A DNA stretch of 64,000 nt from Actinokineospora xionganensis (lineage in GTDB: Bacteria; Actinomycetota; Actinomycetes; Mycobacteriales; Pseudonocardiaceae): positions 1 to 64,000 of the forward strand of contig NZ_JABVED010000010.1 in assembly GCF_014323725.1 (NCBI RefSeq), given 5' to 3'. The notes under the pieces were generated by a model that was given only the letters and a program-made list of their open reading frames with translations, searched no databases and was not told where the DNA came from. This document shows, one piece after another, positions 43,872-52,963 of this stretch. Numbering within the stretch: position 1 is the first letter of the stretch; the number at the start of each line of letters is the position of its first letter. The position numbers were made by a program, and so were the translations under genes.

Positions 43872-43914
43872 CGACGAATGGTAACCGTCTACTCGCGCTC
43901 GACCCGCACGCGTG

Positions 43915-45735
43915 CTATGGACTGGCGTCCAGCCCGCCAAGCATCAGGGGTAGCCTGCCCGCGCCCGCGGCGGTCACCCGGACCGGGACGCCCCAGTCCT
44001 GCCTGGTCAGGTGGCACGCGGCGTGCTCGGAGCCGTCGTCGTCACAGCTGGCCGCCTGGGCCACGACGTGCAGCACACCCTCTTCGATGCCCTCGGCGAC
44101 GACCAGCCCGCGGGTCAGGTCGGTGCCGACACCCGCGCCCTCGACCAGCAGTTCCGGCGGTGAGGAGGTCACTTCCAGCCGGGTCGACGGGCCGTAGCGG
44201 TCATCGAGCTTCTGCCCGTTCTGCGGGGTGAACACGACGACCAACTCCACCTCGCCGGGCGCGAGGTCCGACGGCTGCCTGCGCACCTCGTGCGCCTCGC
44301 CGTCGACGTGCAGGGCGGCCGCCGTGTGCCGTTCGAGTCGGTGCGCGGCGGAGGCGACCACGATCAGCTCGCTGCCCCGCACGACGATGCCCGACGGCTC
44401 GGCGATGCCGGTGACCAATGTGCTGACCTGCCCGGTGGCCGGGTCGTAACGGCGGATCGCGCCGTTGTAGGTGTCGGCGATGGCGACGGTGCCGTCATCG
44501 AGGACCGCGACCCCCAGGGGGTGCTGCAGCAGTGCTTCACCCGCGTCGCCGTCGCGGTGACCGAAGGCGAACAGGCCCTTGCCGACCGCGGTGTGCACGG
44601 CGAAGTCCTCCGCGTCGATCCAGCGCAGGGCCGAGGTCTCGGCGTCGGCGAGCCACAGGCGGTCGGCGGCGGAAGCGAAGCCGGAGGTCTGGGCGAAGAA
44701 GGCCTCGCTCGGCGCGCCGTCCGCCAGGCCCTCGACGGTCGTGCCCGCGAAGCGGGAGACCTCGCCCGCGACCGGGTCGAACCGGCTGAGCGTGTGGTTG
44801 CCGGCCATCGCGATGACGACGCCGCCCGCGGGCTCCCACCAGGCCACGTCCCACGGGCTGGTGAGGTCGATCTTGGTCGCCGGGCCGTCGGTCTCGCCCG
44901 CAAGCCATTGGTCGCCGGTCCCCGCGACCGTGGTGACCTCGTTGGTGTGGAGGTTGATTCCGCGCAGTAGGTGGTTGACGGTGTCAGCGACGACGACGTG
45001 GTAGCCGACCGCCTCGGCGACCGGCGCGGGCAGCAACGTCAGGCCGGAGGGCTCGGAGAAGGTGGCTTCGACACCGTCCTGGCGGCCACGCTCACCAGTG
45101 CCGAACACCCGGACGATGTCGTCACCGTCGAGCTCGACGACCCGGTGGTGGGTGGTGTCGGCGACGAGCAGCGTCCCGGTCCCGGTCTCGATGGCCTTCG
45201 CCGGGAAACGCAGGTCGGTGTCGGCGGGCACGGGGGGCACGTAGGGACCGTCGCCCCGGTGCAGCGTGCCCTTGGCCTCGTGCTCGGCGACGACCTCGGT
45301 GATGACCCGGCGCAGCGCCTCCACATGCCCCTCACCCGCGGCGACGTGCACGACGTAGCCCTCGGGGTCGATGACGACGAGCGTCGGCCACGCCTTGACG
45401 GCGAAGGCCTGCCAGGTGGCCAGTTCCGGGTCGTCGAGCACCGGGTGGTGCACCCCGTAGCGCTCGACGGCCGCGGCGAGGGCGTCGGCGTCGGCCTCGT
45501 GCGCGAATTTCGGCGAGTGGACGCCCACGGTGACCAGGACGTCGGCGAACTCGGCTTCGAGGGGACGCAGTTCGTCGAGGACGTGGAGGCAGTTGACACA
45601 GCAGAAGGTCCAGAAGTCGAGCAGGAGGACCTTGCCGCGGAAGTCGCCCAGGTGCAGGGACTTGCCGCCGGTGTTGAGCCAGCCACGCCCGACGAGTTCG
45701 GCGGCACGCACCCGGCCGCGGGTTCGAGAAGTCAC
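43915..45735 (-). CDS. Thioredoxin-like/NHL-repeat protein
   Basis: The protein is about 606 aa. The N-terminal domain (~20-160) is a TlpA/thioredoxin fold with WTFCCVNCLHVL, where CVNC stands for CxxC and an extra Cys precedes it. The rest (~190-500) is an NHL-type beta-propeller (GVEATFSEPSGLTLLP, LTSPWDVAWWEP, HPLGVAVLDDGTVAIADTYN). The C-terminal part (~500-600) is a beta-sandwich-like domain. There is no signal peptide. This resembles the NHLRC2 family, whose biochemical role is not settled. The start is uncertain: GTG 45735 or 45750. Confidence 0.85.
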   Translation of the reverse strand: MTSRTRGRVRAAELVGRGWLNTGGKSLHLGDFRGKVLLLDFWTFCCVNCLHVLDELRPLEAEFADVLVTVGVHSPKFAHEADADALAAAVERYGVHHPVLDDPELATWQAFAVKAWPTLVVIDPEGYVVHVAAGEGHVEALRRVITEVVAEHEAKGTLHRGDGPYVPPVPADTDLRFPAKAIETGTGTLLVADTTHHRVVELDGDDIVRVFGTGERGRQDGVEATFSEPSGLTLLPAPVAEAVGYHVVVADTVNHLLRGINLHTNEVTTVAGTGDQWLAGETDGPATKIDLTSPWDVAWWEPAGGVVIAMAGNHTLSRFDPVAGEVSRFAGTTVEGLADGAPSEAFFAQTSGFASAADRLWLADAETSALRWIDAEDFAVHTAVGKGLFAFGHRDGDAGEALLQHPLGVAVLDDGTVAIADTYNGAIRRYDPATGQVSTLVTGIAEPSGIVVRGSELIVVASAAHRLERHTAAALHVDGEAHEVRRQPSDLAPGEVELVVVFTPQNGQKLDDRYGPSTRLEVTSSPPELLVEGAGVGTDLTRGLVVAEGIEEGVLHVVAQAASCDDDGSEHAACHLTRQDWGVPVRVTAAGAGRLPLMLGGLDASP

Positions 45736-45815
45736 ATGCGAAGTGAACACCGAGGGCGGCCCGGCTGTTCCTGCGGCTGTTACGTTCCCGTCCAACTACC
45801 TGGGAGGACCCGACA

Positions 45816-46313
45816 ATGAGCCAACCACCGAGCTACCCGCCTGGTCAGGGCTATGGGCAGGACAACTGGGACACTCCCGAACAACAGGGATGGCAGGGCT
45901 CGCCCGCGCCGCAGCCCTATCCCCAACACCCCTATACCCAGCAGCCCTACCCGCAGGCCCCGCCGTACTCCGAGCACCAGGCGTATCCACAGCAGGCCCT
46001 GCCACCGGACCCCAAGCCGAACACCGCCGCGTTCGGCAAGGCGTTCGCCGCCGCGGGAATCTCGGTGCTCGTGCTGTTCGGCTTGCTCATGGCCGCGTTC
46101 GGCTTCCCGGATTCGGGAGGGAGCGCGGGCGAGAGCGTGGGCCGCTTGGTCGGGCGGATGTCCGTCCTGGTGGGGATGGCCGGTGGCGTCGTGGGCCTGA
46201 TCGCCAAGAACAGCCGCAAGTTGTGGCCATCGTGGCAGTACTACCTGCTCACGGTGCCCGCCGTGCTGATCCTGCTGGTCATGACGACGGCCGGATCGCT
46301 CAGCCGGACTTGA
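45816..46313 (+). CDS. Proline/tyrosine-rich membrane protein (165 aa)
   Basis: Residues 1-70 are low-complexity P-Q-Y-rich (SYPPGQGYGQD, YPQHPYTQQPYPQAPP), followed by three hydrophobic segments (about 80-105, 112-130 and 138-160). This is the usual build of actinobacterial small membrane proteins with disordered N-terminal tails; the function is unknown. GGGAGG lies just before the ATG. It is convergent with the SRPBCC gene, whose stop codon begins at the next base. Confidence 0.75.
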   Translation: MSQPPSYPPGQGYGQDNWDTPEQQGWQGSPAPQPYPQHPYTQQPYPQAPPYSEHQAYPQQALPPDPKPNTAAFGKAFAAAGISVLVLFGLLMAAFGFPDSGGSAGESVGRLVGRMSVLVGMAGGVVGLIAKNSRKLWPSWQYYLLTVPAVLILLVMTTAGSLSRT

Positions 46314-46772
46314 TCAGGACTCCGCGGCCTGCTTGAGCTGGGCCAGGGTGCGCTCGATGTTGCGCTGGTTGTGGGTCCGGCGGTCGCTGACACCGGTCCC
46401 GATCACAGTGAGCGGGCGCAGCCACCCCGGGCGCTGGTCCCAGGTGCTCTCGATGACCCGGCAGCCGGTCTCGGTCGGCTCGATGTCGTACTGCCAGCGC
46501 GAGACCGGCAGGCCGAGGAACTTCACGTCGAAGGCGAAGCGGGTGGGGTCGGCGTCGGTCACGGTGGACACCGTCGACCAGGCGCGGGGGCCGCGGCGGT
46601 TGATGCCGCGGAAGCGGGCACCGACTTTCGGGCCCGCGGCGCCGTCGAGCCAGGTGCCGCGGGCGAACTCCTCGGACACCCGCGCCAGGCCTGGAAGGTC
46701 GCTGACCAGGGCGAACACCTGGTCCGCAGGGGCTTCGACATCGACCTGGGCGCGGGCGTCCGGTGAGTTCAT
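46314..46772 (-). CDS. SRPBCC family (polyketide cyclase-like) protein
   Basis: The 152-aa START/Bet v1-like protein has VDVEAPADQVFALVSDLPGLARVSEEFARGTW at residues ~8-39, the first beta-alpha-beta of the helix-grip fold, then RFRGINRRG and a long C-terminal helix. It should bind a hydrophobic ligand or modify a cyclic compound, but the ligand is unknown. AAGGTGAGG precedes the ATG. A CATACCG/CGGTATG palindrome at 46795-46809, inside the end of the next gene, is just upstream and could regulate it. Confidence 0.85.
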   Translation of the reverse strand: MNSPDARAQVDVEAPADQVFALVSDLPGLARVSEEFARGTWLDGAAGPKVGARFRGINRRGPRAWSTVSTVTDADPTRFAFDVKFLGLPVSRWQYDIEPTETGCRVIESTWDQRPGWLRPLTVIGTGVSDRRTHNQRNIERTLAQLKQAAES

Positions 46773-46793
46773 AACCTCACCTTAAACGATTTG

Positions 46794-47816
46794 TCATACC
46801 GACGGTATGCCACGAGCGGCGAAGGCCGCGCGAACCGTGGCGGCCGCGTTCGCGCCGTACATCGAGTTGGCCGTGTCGATGGTGGTCAGGGCCGCGGCGG
46901 TGAACGAGGTGTCCGGGGCGAAGCCGAACTGGGCGTTGATGATGATCCGGTCGGCGACCTTGGCGCCGAGGGCGTTGCGGATGTCCCAGAGGGCGCGCGA
47001 CCAGATCATGCCGTCGCGGTGGACGCTCGTGTTGGTCATGTCCGCGTACTTGCGGTCGGTGTCGATCCGACGCAGGCAGTGCGGCTCCGTGCTGGTGTAG
47101 CTGACCGCGTCCCAGTCGGCGACGCAGGCGGCGGGGGCGTTGACCGGCCAGTTGTAGCTCTGGGCGGCGGCCAGACCGACGGTGACGGCGAGGTAGTCGC
47201 CGAACGCCTCACCGATGGAGCCCGCCTCGTGCGACGTGCCGAAGCCCGAGACCTGGGCGTCGTGCACCGCGTGGCCGTACTCGTGGACGATGACCTCGCC
47301 GTCCTCGGCGTCATCCACGCCGCCCTTGCCCATGCGGATGATGTCGTGCTTGTCCCAGGAGTACGAGTTGTCCTGGCCCCACTGGTTGGTGCGGATGTCC
47401 TGCGATTCGGCGTTGACCGGCCGCAGTTGCGAGCCGAATCCGAGGGACTGCAGGTATTCCTGGGCCTCGTTGCCCCAGAAGTACGCCATGACCTGTTCGA
47501 ATTCGTCCTGGTTGCGGGTGTAGACGAATCGGCCGTCGGACGACTTGGCCGGGTTTCCCGTTTCCGCGCGAACGTTGACCCAGCGCCCGGTGAGGGTGCC
47601 GGAGCCGTCGAGATTGCGCAGCGGGACGGTCGCGTACGCCGAGGCGGGCACGGCGGAGTCGGCGTCCTTGGCGTCGGTGAGAGCCTGGTTTCCGCTGGAC
47701 TGCACGGGGTTGACCATGAAGACCTGGCCCACGCCGGTGGTCGGCGCTGCCTCCGCGGCGGGTACGGCGGTGACGGCGAGCCCTAATGTCAGGGCAAGGA
47801 CGGTGCGGCGTCGCAT
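46794..47816 (-). CDS. Secreted M36-like gluzincin metallopeptidase
   Basis: The 340-aa protein has a signal peptide at residues 1-~24 (MRRRTVLALTLGLAVTAVPAAEAA). The zinc site is HEYGH (about residue 175), and a downstream glutamate in GSIGEAFGDYLAV completes the HEXXH...E ligands, as in fungalysin-type (M36) and related gluzincins. Much shorter than full M36 enzymes, it lacks a propeptide and may be an already-active or exported fragment-like form. ATG 47816 is chosen for the clean signal sequence. Confidence 0.85.
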   Translation of the reverse strand: MRRRTVLALTLGLAVTAVPAAEAAPTTGVGQVFMVNPVQSSGNQALTDAKDADSAVPASAYATVPLRNLDGSGTLTGRWVNVRAETGNPAKSSDGRFVYTRNQDEFEQVMAYFWGNEAQEYLQSLGFGSQLRPVNAESQDIRTNQWGQDNSYSWDKHDIIRMGKGGVDDAEDGEVIVHEYGHAVHDAQVSGFGTSHEAGSIGEAFGDYLAVTVGLAAAQSYNWPVNAPAACVADWDAVSYTSTEPHCLRRIDTDRKYADMTNTSVHRDGMIWSRALWDIRNALGAKVADRIIINAQFGFAPDTSFTAAALTTIDTANSMYGANAAATVRAAFAARGIPSV

Positions 47817-47883
47817 CGGATCTCCAATGGCCAAAGGTGCACGGTGCCTGCATCCTGCCCCGCGCGGGGGCGCAGTGGAAGGG

Positions 47884-50091
47884 TTAGTTGTTGCGCCGCA
47901 ACATTCGCGTGACACCGGCGGCGACCGTGGTGGCGAGAATCCAGCCCGCGGCGACCAAGGTGGCGGCGATCCACTGGGAGGCACCGCCGACCGTCCACTT
48001 GTTCTTGTGTCCGAAGTCGACGATGGGCACGATGAGGTCGAGGGTGTACAGCACCGGGTTCCACACCAGGTGATCGTCCTCGTTGGACTCCCGCGGGGCG
48101 TCGATGGTGGCGAACCAGACCGATCCCGCCACCAGGCAGGCGATCAGCCAGGCCAGCGCGCGGGTGGGCCGATAGCCGTAGCCGACCATGGACCGCTGGA
48201 ACCAACTCCACGCGTGGATGCCCGGCCGGGTCACGCGCGCACCGTCGGCGAGGGCGATGTAGCGGCGGCGTTGCTTCTCCACGAGCACCATGGCGGCGTG
48301 TTCCTCGTTGCCGGAGGCACGCAGCATCGCGGCGAGTTGGTCGTAGGCGCCGGGTCGGTAGACGTCGCGCATGCCGTGCAGCAGCCAGGCGAGCCGCTCG
48401 GCGACCCGGGCGTCGTCGTCGAGGCCGACCGGGATGGTGAAGGCGTCGTAGCGAAAATCCTGCAGTTCGATGCCGCCCGCGGCGTGCCACACGGCTTCGT
48501 TGTCGGCGAGCGCCGCACAGTGCAGGTGCCGCAGGTCGACGCGGCCGCCGGGCGGCGTGCCGACGTCGATGCGGAGTTCCTGGGTCTGCACGCCGTAGGC
48601 GTTCAGCGCGACGCCGTTGGTGCCACTGGCCAGCCGGGCGCCGTGGAAGTTGGTTTCCCGGCCCACTTCGGCGCGGCGGATGCGGATCTCGCCTTCGGCG
48701 TGGCTGTCGGCGAGGATCAGGTCTCGGCCGATGTGGGCCACCCGCAGGTCCAGCGACGGCTTCGGAGACCGGTCGCGGTGGTAGTTGCCGGGCGCCAACA
48801 GCTTGCTGCCGCGCAGGTCGACGTTGGCGCCGATCGTGATGCCGGGCAGCAGCAGCGAGCCGAAAACGGTGGCGGAGCGGGCGTCGAGGTTGCCGCCGAC
48901 GGTGAAGCGCCTGCCCTCCAGGGCGTCGCCCGAGCGGTTGCTGAACACGGCCCGATCGAGCAGGACACTGCCCTGGACCTTGACGTCGACGAACCGCGCC
49001 TGCCCGGCGATGCGGGCGTCGCGGGCGTCGATGCCGCCGCGGACCTCGGTTCCGTCGAAGTGCAGGGACCGGTCGGTGTACGGGCCGGGCCGCGGCCCGT
49101 CCGCGTCGTCGCGGAACGTCTCGCGGCCGCCGGACAGGTCGACCCTGGCGTGCGCCAGCCGCAGCGAGCCGCCGATGTGCGCGTTGACGATGCGGACCGT
49201 GCCGCTGCTGGCGAAACCTCGGTCGAGGTTGACATTTCCGTCCACTTTGGACCGGTCGGCGACCAGGGTGGCGTTGGGGTCGTAGAACGGATCGTCCGGC
49301 GGCACCGGCCGCGAGTGCTCGGTGCGAGGCGCGAGTTTGGCTCCGCGCAACGAGAAGTCGCTGTCGATGCGGGCGCTGGCCAGCAGCACTTGGCCGACGC
49401 TACGGAAGGGCGCTCCGGTCGCGCCGTCGGGGGTGAGGTGCAGGTTGCCGCCGACTTGCATGCCGTTGCCGTTGAGCGCGAAACCCTTGGGGTTGTTGAG
49501 AAGCGCGCCGGCGAAGTTGACGTTGCCGCCGGTGCGCATGCCCGGGATGCGAATCTCGCCCTCGGCCTGGAGGTTGGCCGCGAGCAGCGCCCCGGCGAGT
49601 TGCAGCCGGTTGGCGTGCAGCGCCGGGCCGCCCGCGCCGAACAGCTTGCTGCCGCGCAGCACAAGGGATCCGTGGATCTCGGCGTCGACCAGGTCGACCG
49701 TGCCCTGCACGACGGTCCCGGCGACCAGCAGGACATCGTTGTCGGTGCGCAGGTTCCGCCCGAAGAGCCCGGGAAGCGCGCAGTCGCGGAACTCGACGCC
49801 CGCGAGCTTGCCCTGCCGGAGGTCGGGCGCGAACTCGAACCGGCAGCGGACGAATTCCAGGAGATAGGGGAACTCGACCCCGCGCAGATCGAGTTCGCCG
49901 ATCAGGAACTTGTCGGCGACCGTCAGCACCGGCGCGGTCGCGGGCTTGCGCCTGCGCAGCACGCCCCCGCTGTCCGGCTCGACCGCGCGGAGCACGTCCG
50001 CGGCGAGCATGTGCGACCACTCGGGCGGGTTCGGCCGGTGCGGATCCAACACCGCGCCTGCCGGTTCCCCGGCCCAGTCCGCGATCGCCAT
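47884..50091 (-). CDS. Large beta-helix-like protein with C-terminal membrane helices
   Basis: The 735-aa protein is built of many ~20-residue repeats with the pattern of a right-handed beta-helix (INGSLVLRGSKL, VGGNLHLTPDG, IGGSLRLAHARVD, VQGSVLLDRA, IGANVDLRGSKL) from about residue 70 to 510, resembling pentapeptide/bactofilin-like stacks. The last ~130 residues contain two to three transmembrane helices (RALAWLIACLVAGSVW; TLVAAGWILATTVAAG). Relatives are sometimes labelled membrane-associated oxidoreductases without a visible cofactor site, which I do not support. A scaffold role at the membrane is more plausible. Confidence 0.78.
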   Translation of the reverse strand: MAIADWAGEPAGAVLDPHRPNPPEWSHMLAADVLRAVEPDSGGVLRRRKPATAPVLTVADKFLIGELDLRGVEFPYLLEFVRCRFEFAPDLRQGKLAGVEFRDCALPGLFGRNLRTDNDVLLVAGTVVQGTVDLVDAEIHGSLVLRGSKLFGAGGPALHANRLQLAGALLAANLQAEGEIRIPGMRTGGNVNFAGALLNNPKGFALNGNGMQVGGNLHLTPDGATGAPFRSVGQVLLASARIDSDFSLRGAKLAPRTEHSRPVPPDDPFYDPNATLVADRSKVDGNVNLDRGFASSGTVRIVNAHIGGSLRLAHARVDLSGGRETFRDDADGPRPGPYTDRSLHFDGTEVRGGIDARDARIAGQARFVDVKVQGSVLLDRAVFSNRSGDALEGRRFTVGGNLDARSATVFGSLLLPGITIGANVDLRGSKLLAPGNYHRDRSPKPSLDLRVAHIGRDLILADSHAEGEIRIRRAEVGRETNFHGARLASGTNGVALNAYGVQTQELRIDVGTPPGGRVDLRHLHCAALADNEAVWHAAGGIELQDFRYDAFTIPVGLDDDARVAERLAWLLHGMRDVYRPGAYDQLAAMLRASGNEEHAAMVLVEKQRRRYIALADGARVTRPGIHAWSWFQRSMVGYGYRPTRALAWLIACLVAGSVWFATIDAPRESNEDDHLVWNPVLYTLDLIVPIVDFGHKNKWTVGGASQWIAATLVAAGWILATTVAAGVTRMLRRNN

Positions 50092-50263
50092 GCGCTTCTC
50101 CTCGGTTGATCAACCCCAAGAAGTAAAACGCATCCCGGTCACGCTTGGTTCCGTATTGGTTGCATTGAGTGTGCGAGACATCCGGATGGACCAGCGGTTT
50201 CCGGCCACACCCACCCCAGGTCGCCCTGTTCTCCCCGTCTGTGGGGCGAACAGGGCGACGGGA

Positions 50264-51027
<764 letters not shown>

Positions 51028-51031
<4 letters not shown>

Positions 51032-51870
51032 CTGCTCTTCCGCTGCTTGGCTTCCAACCGGCGGACCAGGATCCCCAACGGGATCGTGATCAACAGGTAG
51101 GTCGCGCCCGCCACCACGAACGGGGTGGAATTGGCCACCTTGATGGCTTCGTCCGACCCGAGCTTGGTCAGTTCGCGCCCTGCCAGGGTGATGCCGATGA
51201 CGGAGACCAGCGACGAGTCCTTGAACAGGACGATGAGCTCGTTGGTCAGCGGCGGGATGACCAGCCGAACCGCCTGCGGCAGGACGATGGAGAACATGGC
51301 GCGGCTGTGGGACATGCCCAGCGACCTGGCCGCCTCCAACTGCCCGGGCGGCACCGCCTGCACACCCGCGCGGAAGGTCTCCGCCATGTACGCGGCCGCG
51401 ACCAGCCCGAGGCCGATCGCCACCTTGTCGTACGGGTCGAGCGGGAACTGCAGTCCATCGAAGGCGATCGGCAGGCCGAACCCGATGATCATCAGCACCA
51501 GCAGGGCGGGCAGGCCGCGGAAGATCTCGATGTAGGCCAGCGAGATCCACCGGTACGGCGCGAACGACGAAAGCCGCATGAGCGCGAGGATCAGTCCGAG
51601 CACGAAGCCGAGCACGTACGCCGAGACGGCGTAGATGATCGTGTTCTTCAGCGCCACGGTGAACAGCGCCGGGAACATGTTCTGCGCGGCCTTGAAGTCG
51701 AAGAACGATTTCTGGATCTTCGAGCCGTCGACCGTGAGGATGAGAATCGCGAGCAGCGCCACCAGCACGAGCGACTGAGCTGCGAGGCTCAGCTGGCGGC
51801 GTTTACGTGGGGACAACTTGCGGGCCCCGCCGGAGGCAGGGCCCGCAAGTGTGGTCGAGGAATCAGCCAT
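51028..51870 (-). CDS. Polar amino acid ABC transporter permease
   Basis: The 280-aa permease has about five to six helices and the coupling EAA loop [22 protein letters not shown] (residues ~180-201), typical of HisM/GlnP proteins. One permease gene serves the complex, so it probably forms a homodimer. The N-terminal ~25 residues are a cytoplasmic basic segment. It lies between the solute-binding protein gene (2-bp gap) and the ATPase gene (4-bp overlap). Confidence 0.95.
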
Positions 51871-51872
51871 GA

Positions 51873-52718
51873 CTACTTGGTCTTGGGCGTGGACTTGGGC
51901 TCCGAGCCGATCCACTGCTTGTAGGTCTTGGCCCAGGTGCCGTCCTTGATGGCGGCGTCGAGCGACTCGTTGATGACCTTGAGCAGCTCGGCGTTGCCCT
52001 TCTTGACCGCGAAGCCGTACTGGTTGCCGCTCTCGATGGTCTCGCCGAGCTCGAACTTCTCGGTGACCTCGGGCTTCTTCAGCCAGTCGTTGACGACCGG
52101 CAGGTCCTGCAGGATGACGTCGATCTGACCCGACTGCAGCGCGAGCAGCTGCTTGCCCGCGTCGTCGAACTCGGTCGCCTCGATGCCCTTGTCCTTGGCC
52201 AGGTCGAGGCTCGTGGTGCCGGTCTGCACGCCGAGGCGCAGCTTCTGCGACTTGACCTCGTCGAGGGTCTTCGCCCCGCCCTTCTTCGTCAGGATCGAGA
52301 GGACCTCGTCGAAGTACGGGTTGGAGAAGTCGAGGTTCGCCTTGCGCTCCTCGGTGATCGTCATACCGGCGGCGGCGACGTCGCACTGGTTGGCGTTCAG
52401 GACCGCGCCGCTCTTGATGACGTCGAACTTGACGTCCGAGAACTCCTGCTTGGTGTTGAGCTTCTTCGCCGCGAGGTCGACCAGGTCGACGTCGAAGCCG
52501 ACGATCTTGCCGCCTTCCTCGGTCTGGAACGGCGGGTAGGGAAGGCTCGTGCAGGTCGTGAGCTGACCGGCCTTGACCAGCTTGACGGCGGGCGCGCCGG
52601 GCGCCGCGCTGGTGGAACCGCCACCGGAGGTGTCGGACTTGGCACATGCGCCGACGGTGACCACGAGAGTCAACGCAGGCAGCAGCGCCAGCGCTGCAAG
52701 CTTGGAACGGTGCGCCAC
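51873..52718 (-). CDS. ABC transporter substrate-binding lipoprotein
   Basis: The 281-aa protein has a lipobox (VTVGAC, Cys at about residue 25) followed by a glycine/serine-rich linker and a family-3 solute-binding domain (PFQTEEGGKIVGFDVDLVDLAAKKL; CDVAAAGMTITEERK). It is tethered outside the membrane and delivers an amino acid to the permease. GAGGAG lies before GTG 52718. The 245-bp gap beyond the start is non-coding and should carry the operon promoter. Confidence 0.94.
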   Translation of the reverse strand: MAHRSKLAALALLPALTLVVTVGACAKSDTSGGGSTSAAPGAPAVKLVKAGQLTTCTSLPYPPFQTEEGGKIVGFDVDLVDLAAKKLNTKQEFSDVKFDVIKSGAVLNANQCDVAAAGMTITEERKANLDFSNPYFDEVLSILTKKGGAKTLDEVKSQKLRLGVQTGTTSLDLAKDKGIEATEFDDAGKQLLALQSGQIDVILQDLPVVNDWLKKPEVTEKFELGETIESGNQYGFAVKKGNAELLKVINESLDAAIKDGTWAKTYKQWIGSEPKSTPKTK

Positions 52719-52963
52719 GGTGTCACTCCTCGTAACTTTGTTCAGATCAGTGCCCGCATACTGCCACCGTCACAGCGTGATGTGCAGTACTAGTTTGTTT
52801 GTCACGTCACCGCAGCCAAGTTGTTGCGCGACGTTGACCCGGCACGCATCATTTGCGCCCTATCAAGGTCAAGACCGAAAGATGTTCGCTCACCGGGCAC
52901 CTTTCATGGGTTTCCTCGATCACCATCGCTTACCCAGCGTGGCGTGCGCCGTCGGAGTCCGAG

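Noticed and set aside
47545-50109. Long plus-strand open frame (about 854 codons)
   Set aside because: It is the mirror of the beta-helix gene and M36-like gene; high GC at third positions keeps the opposite frame open.
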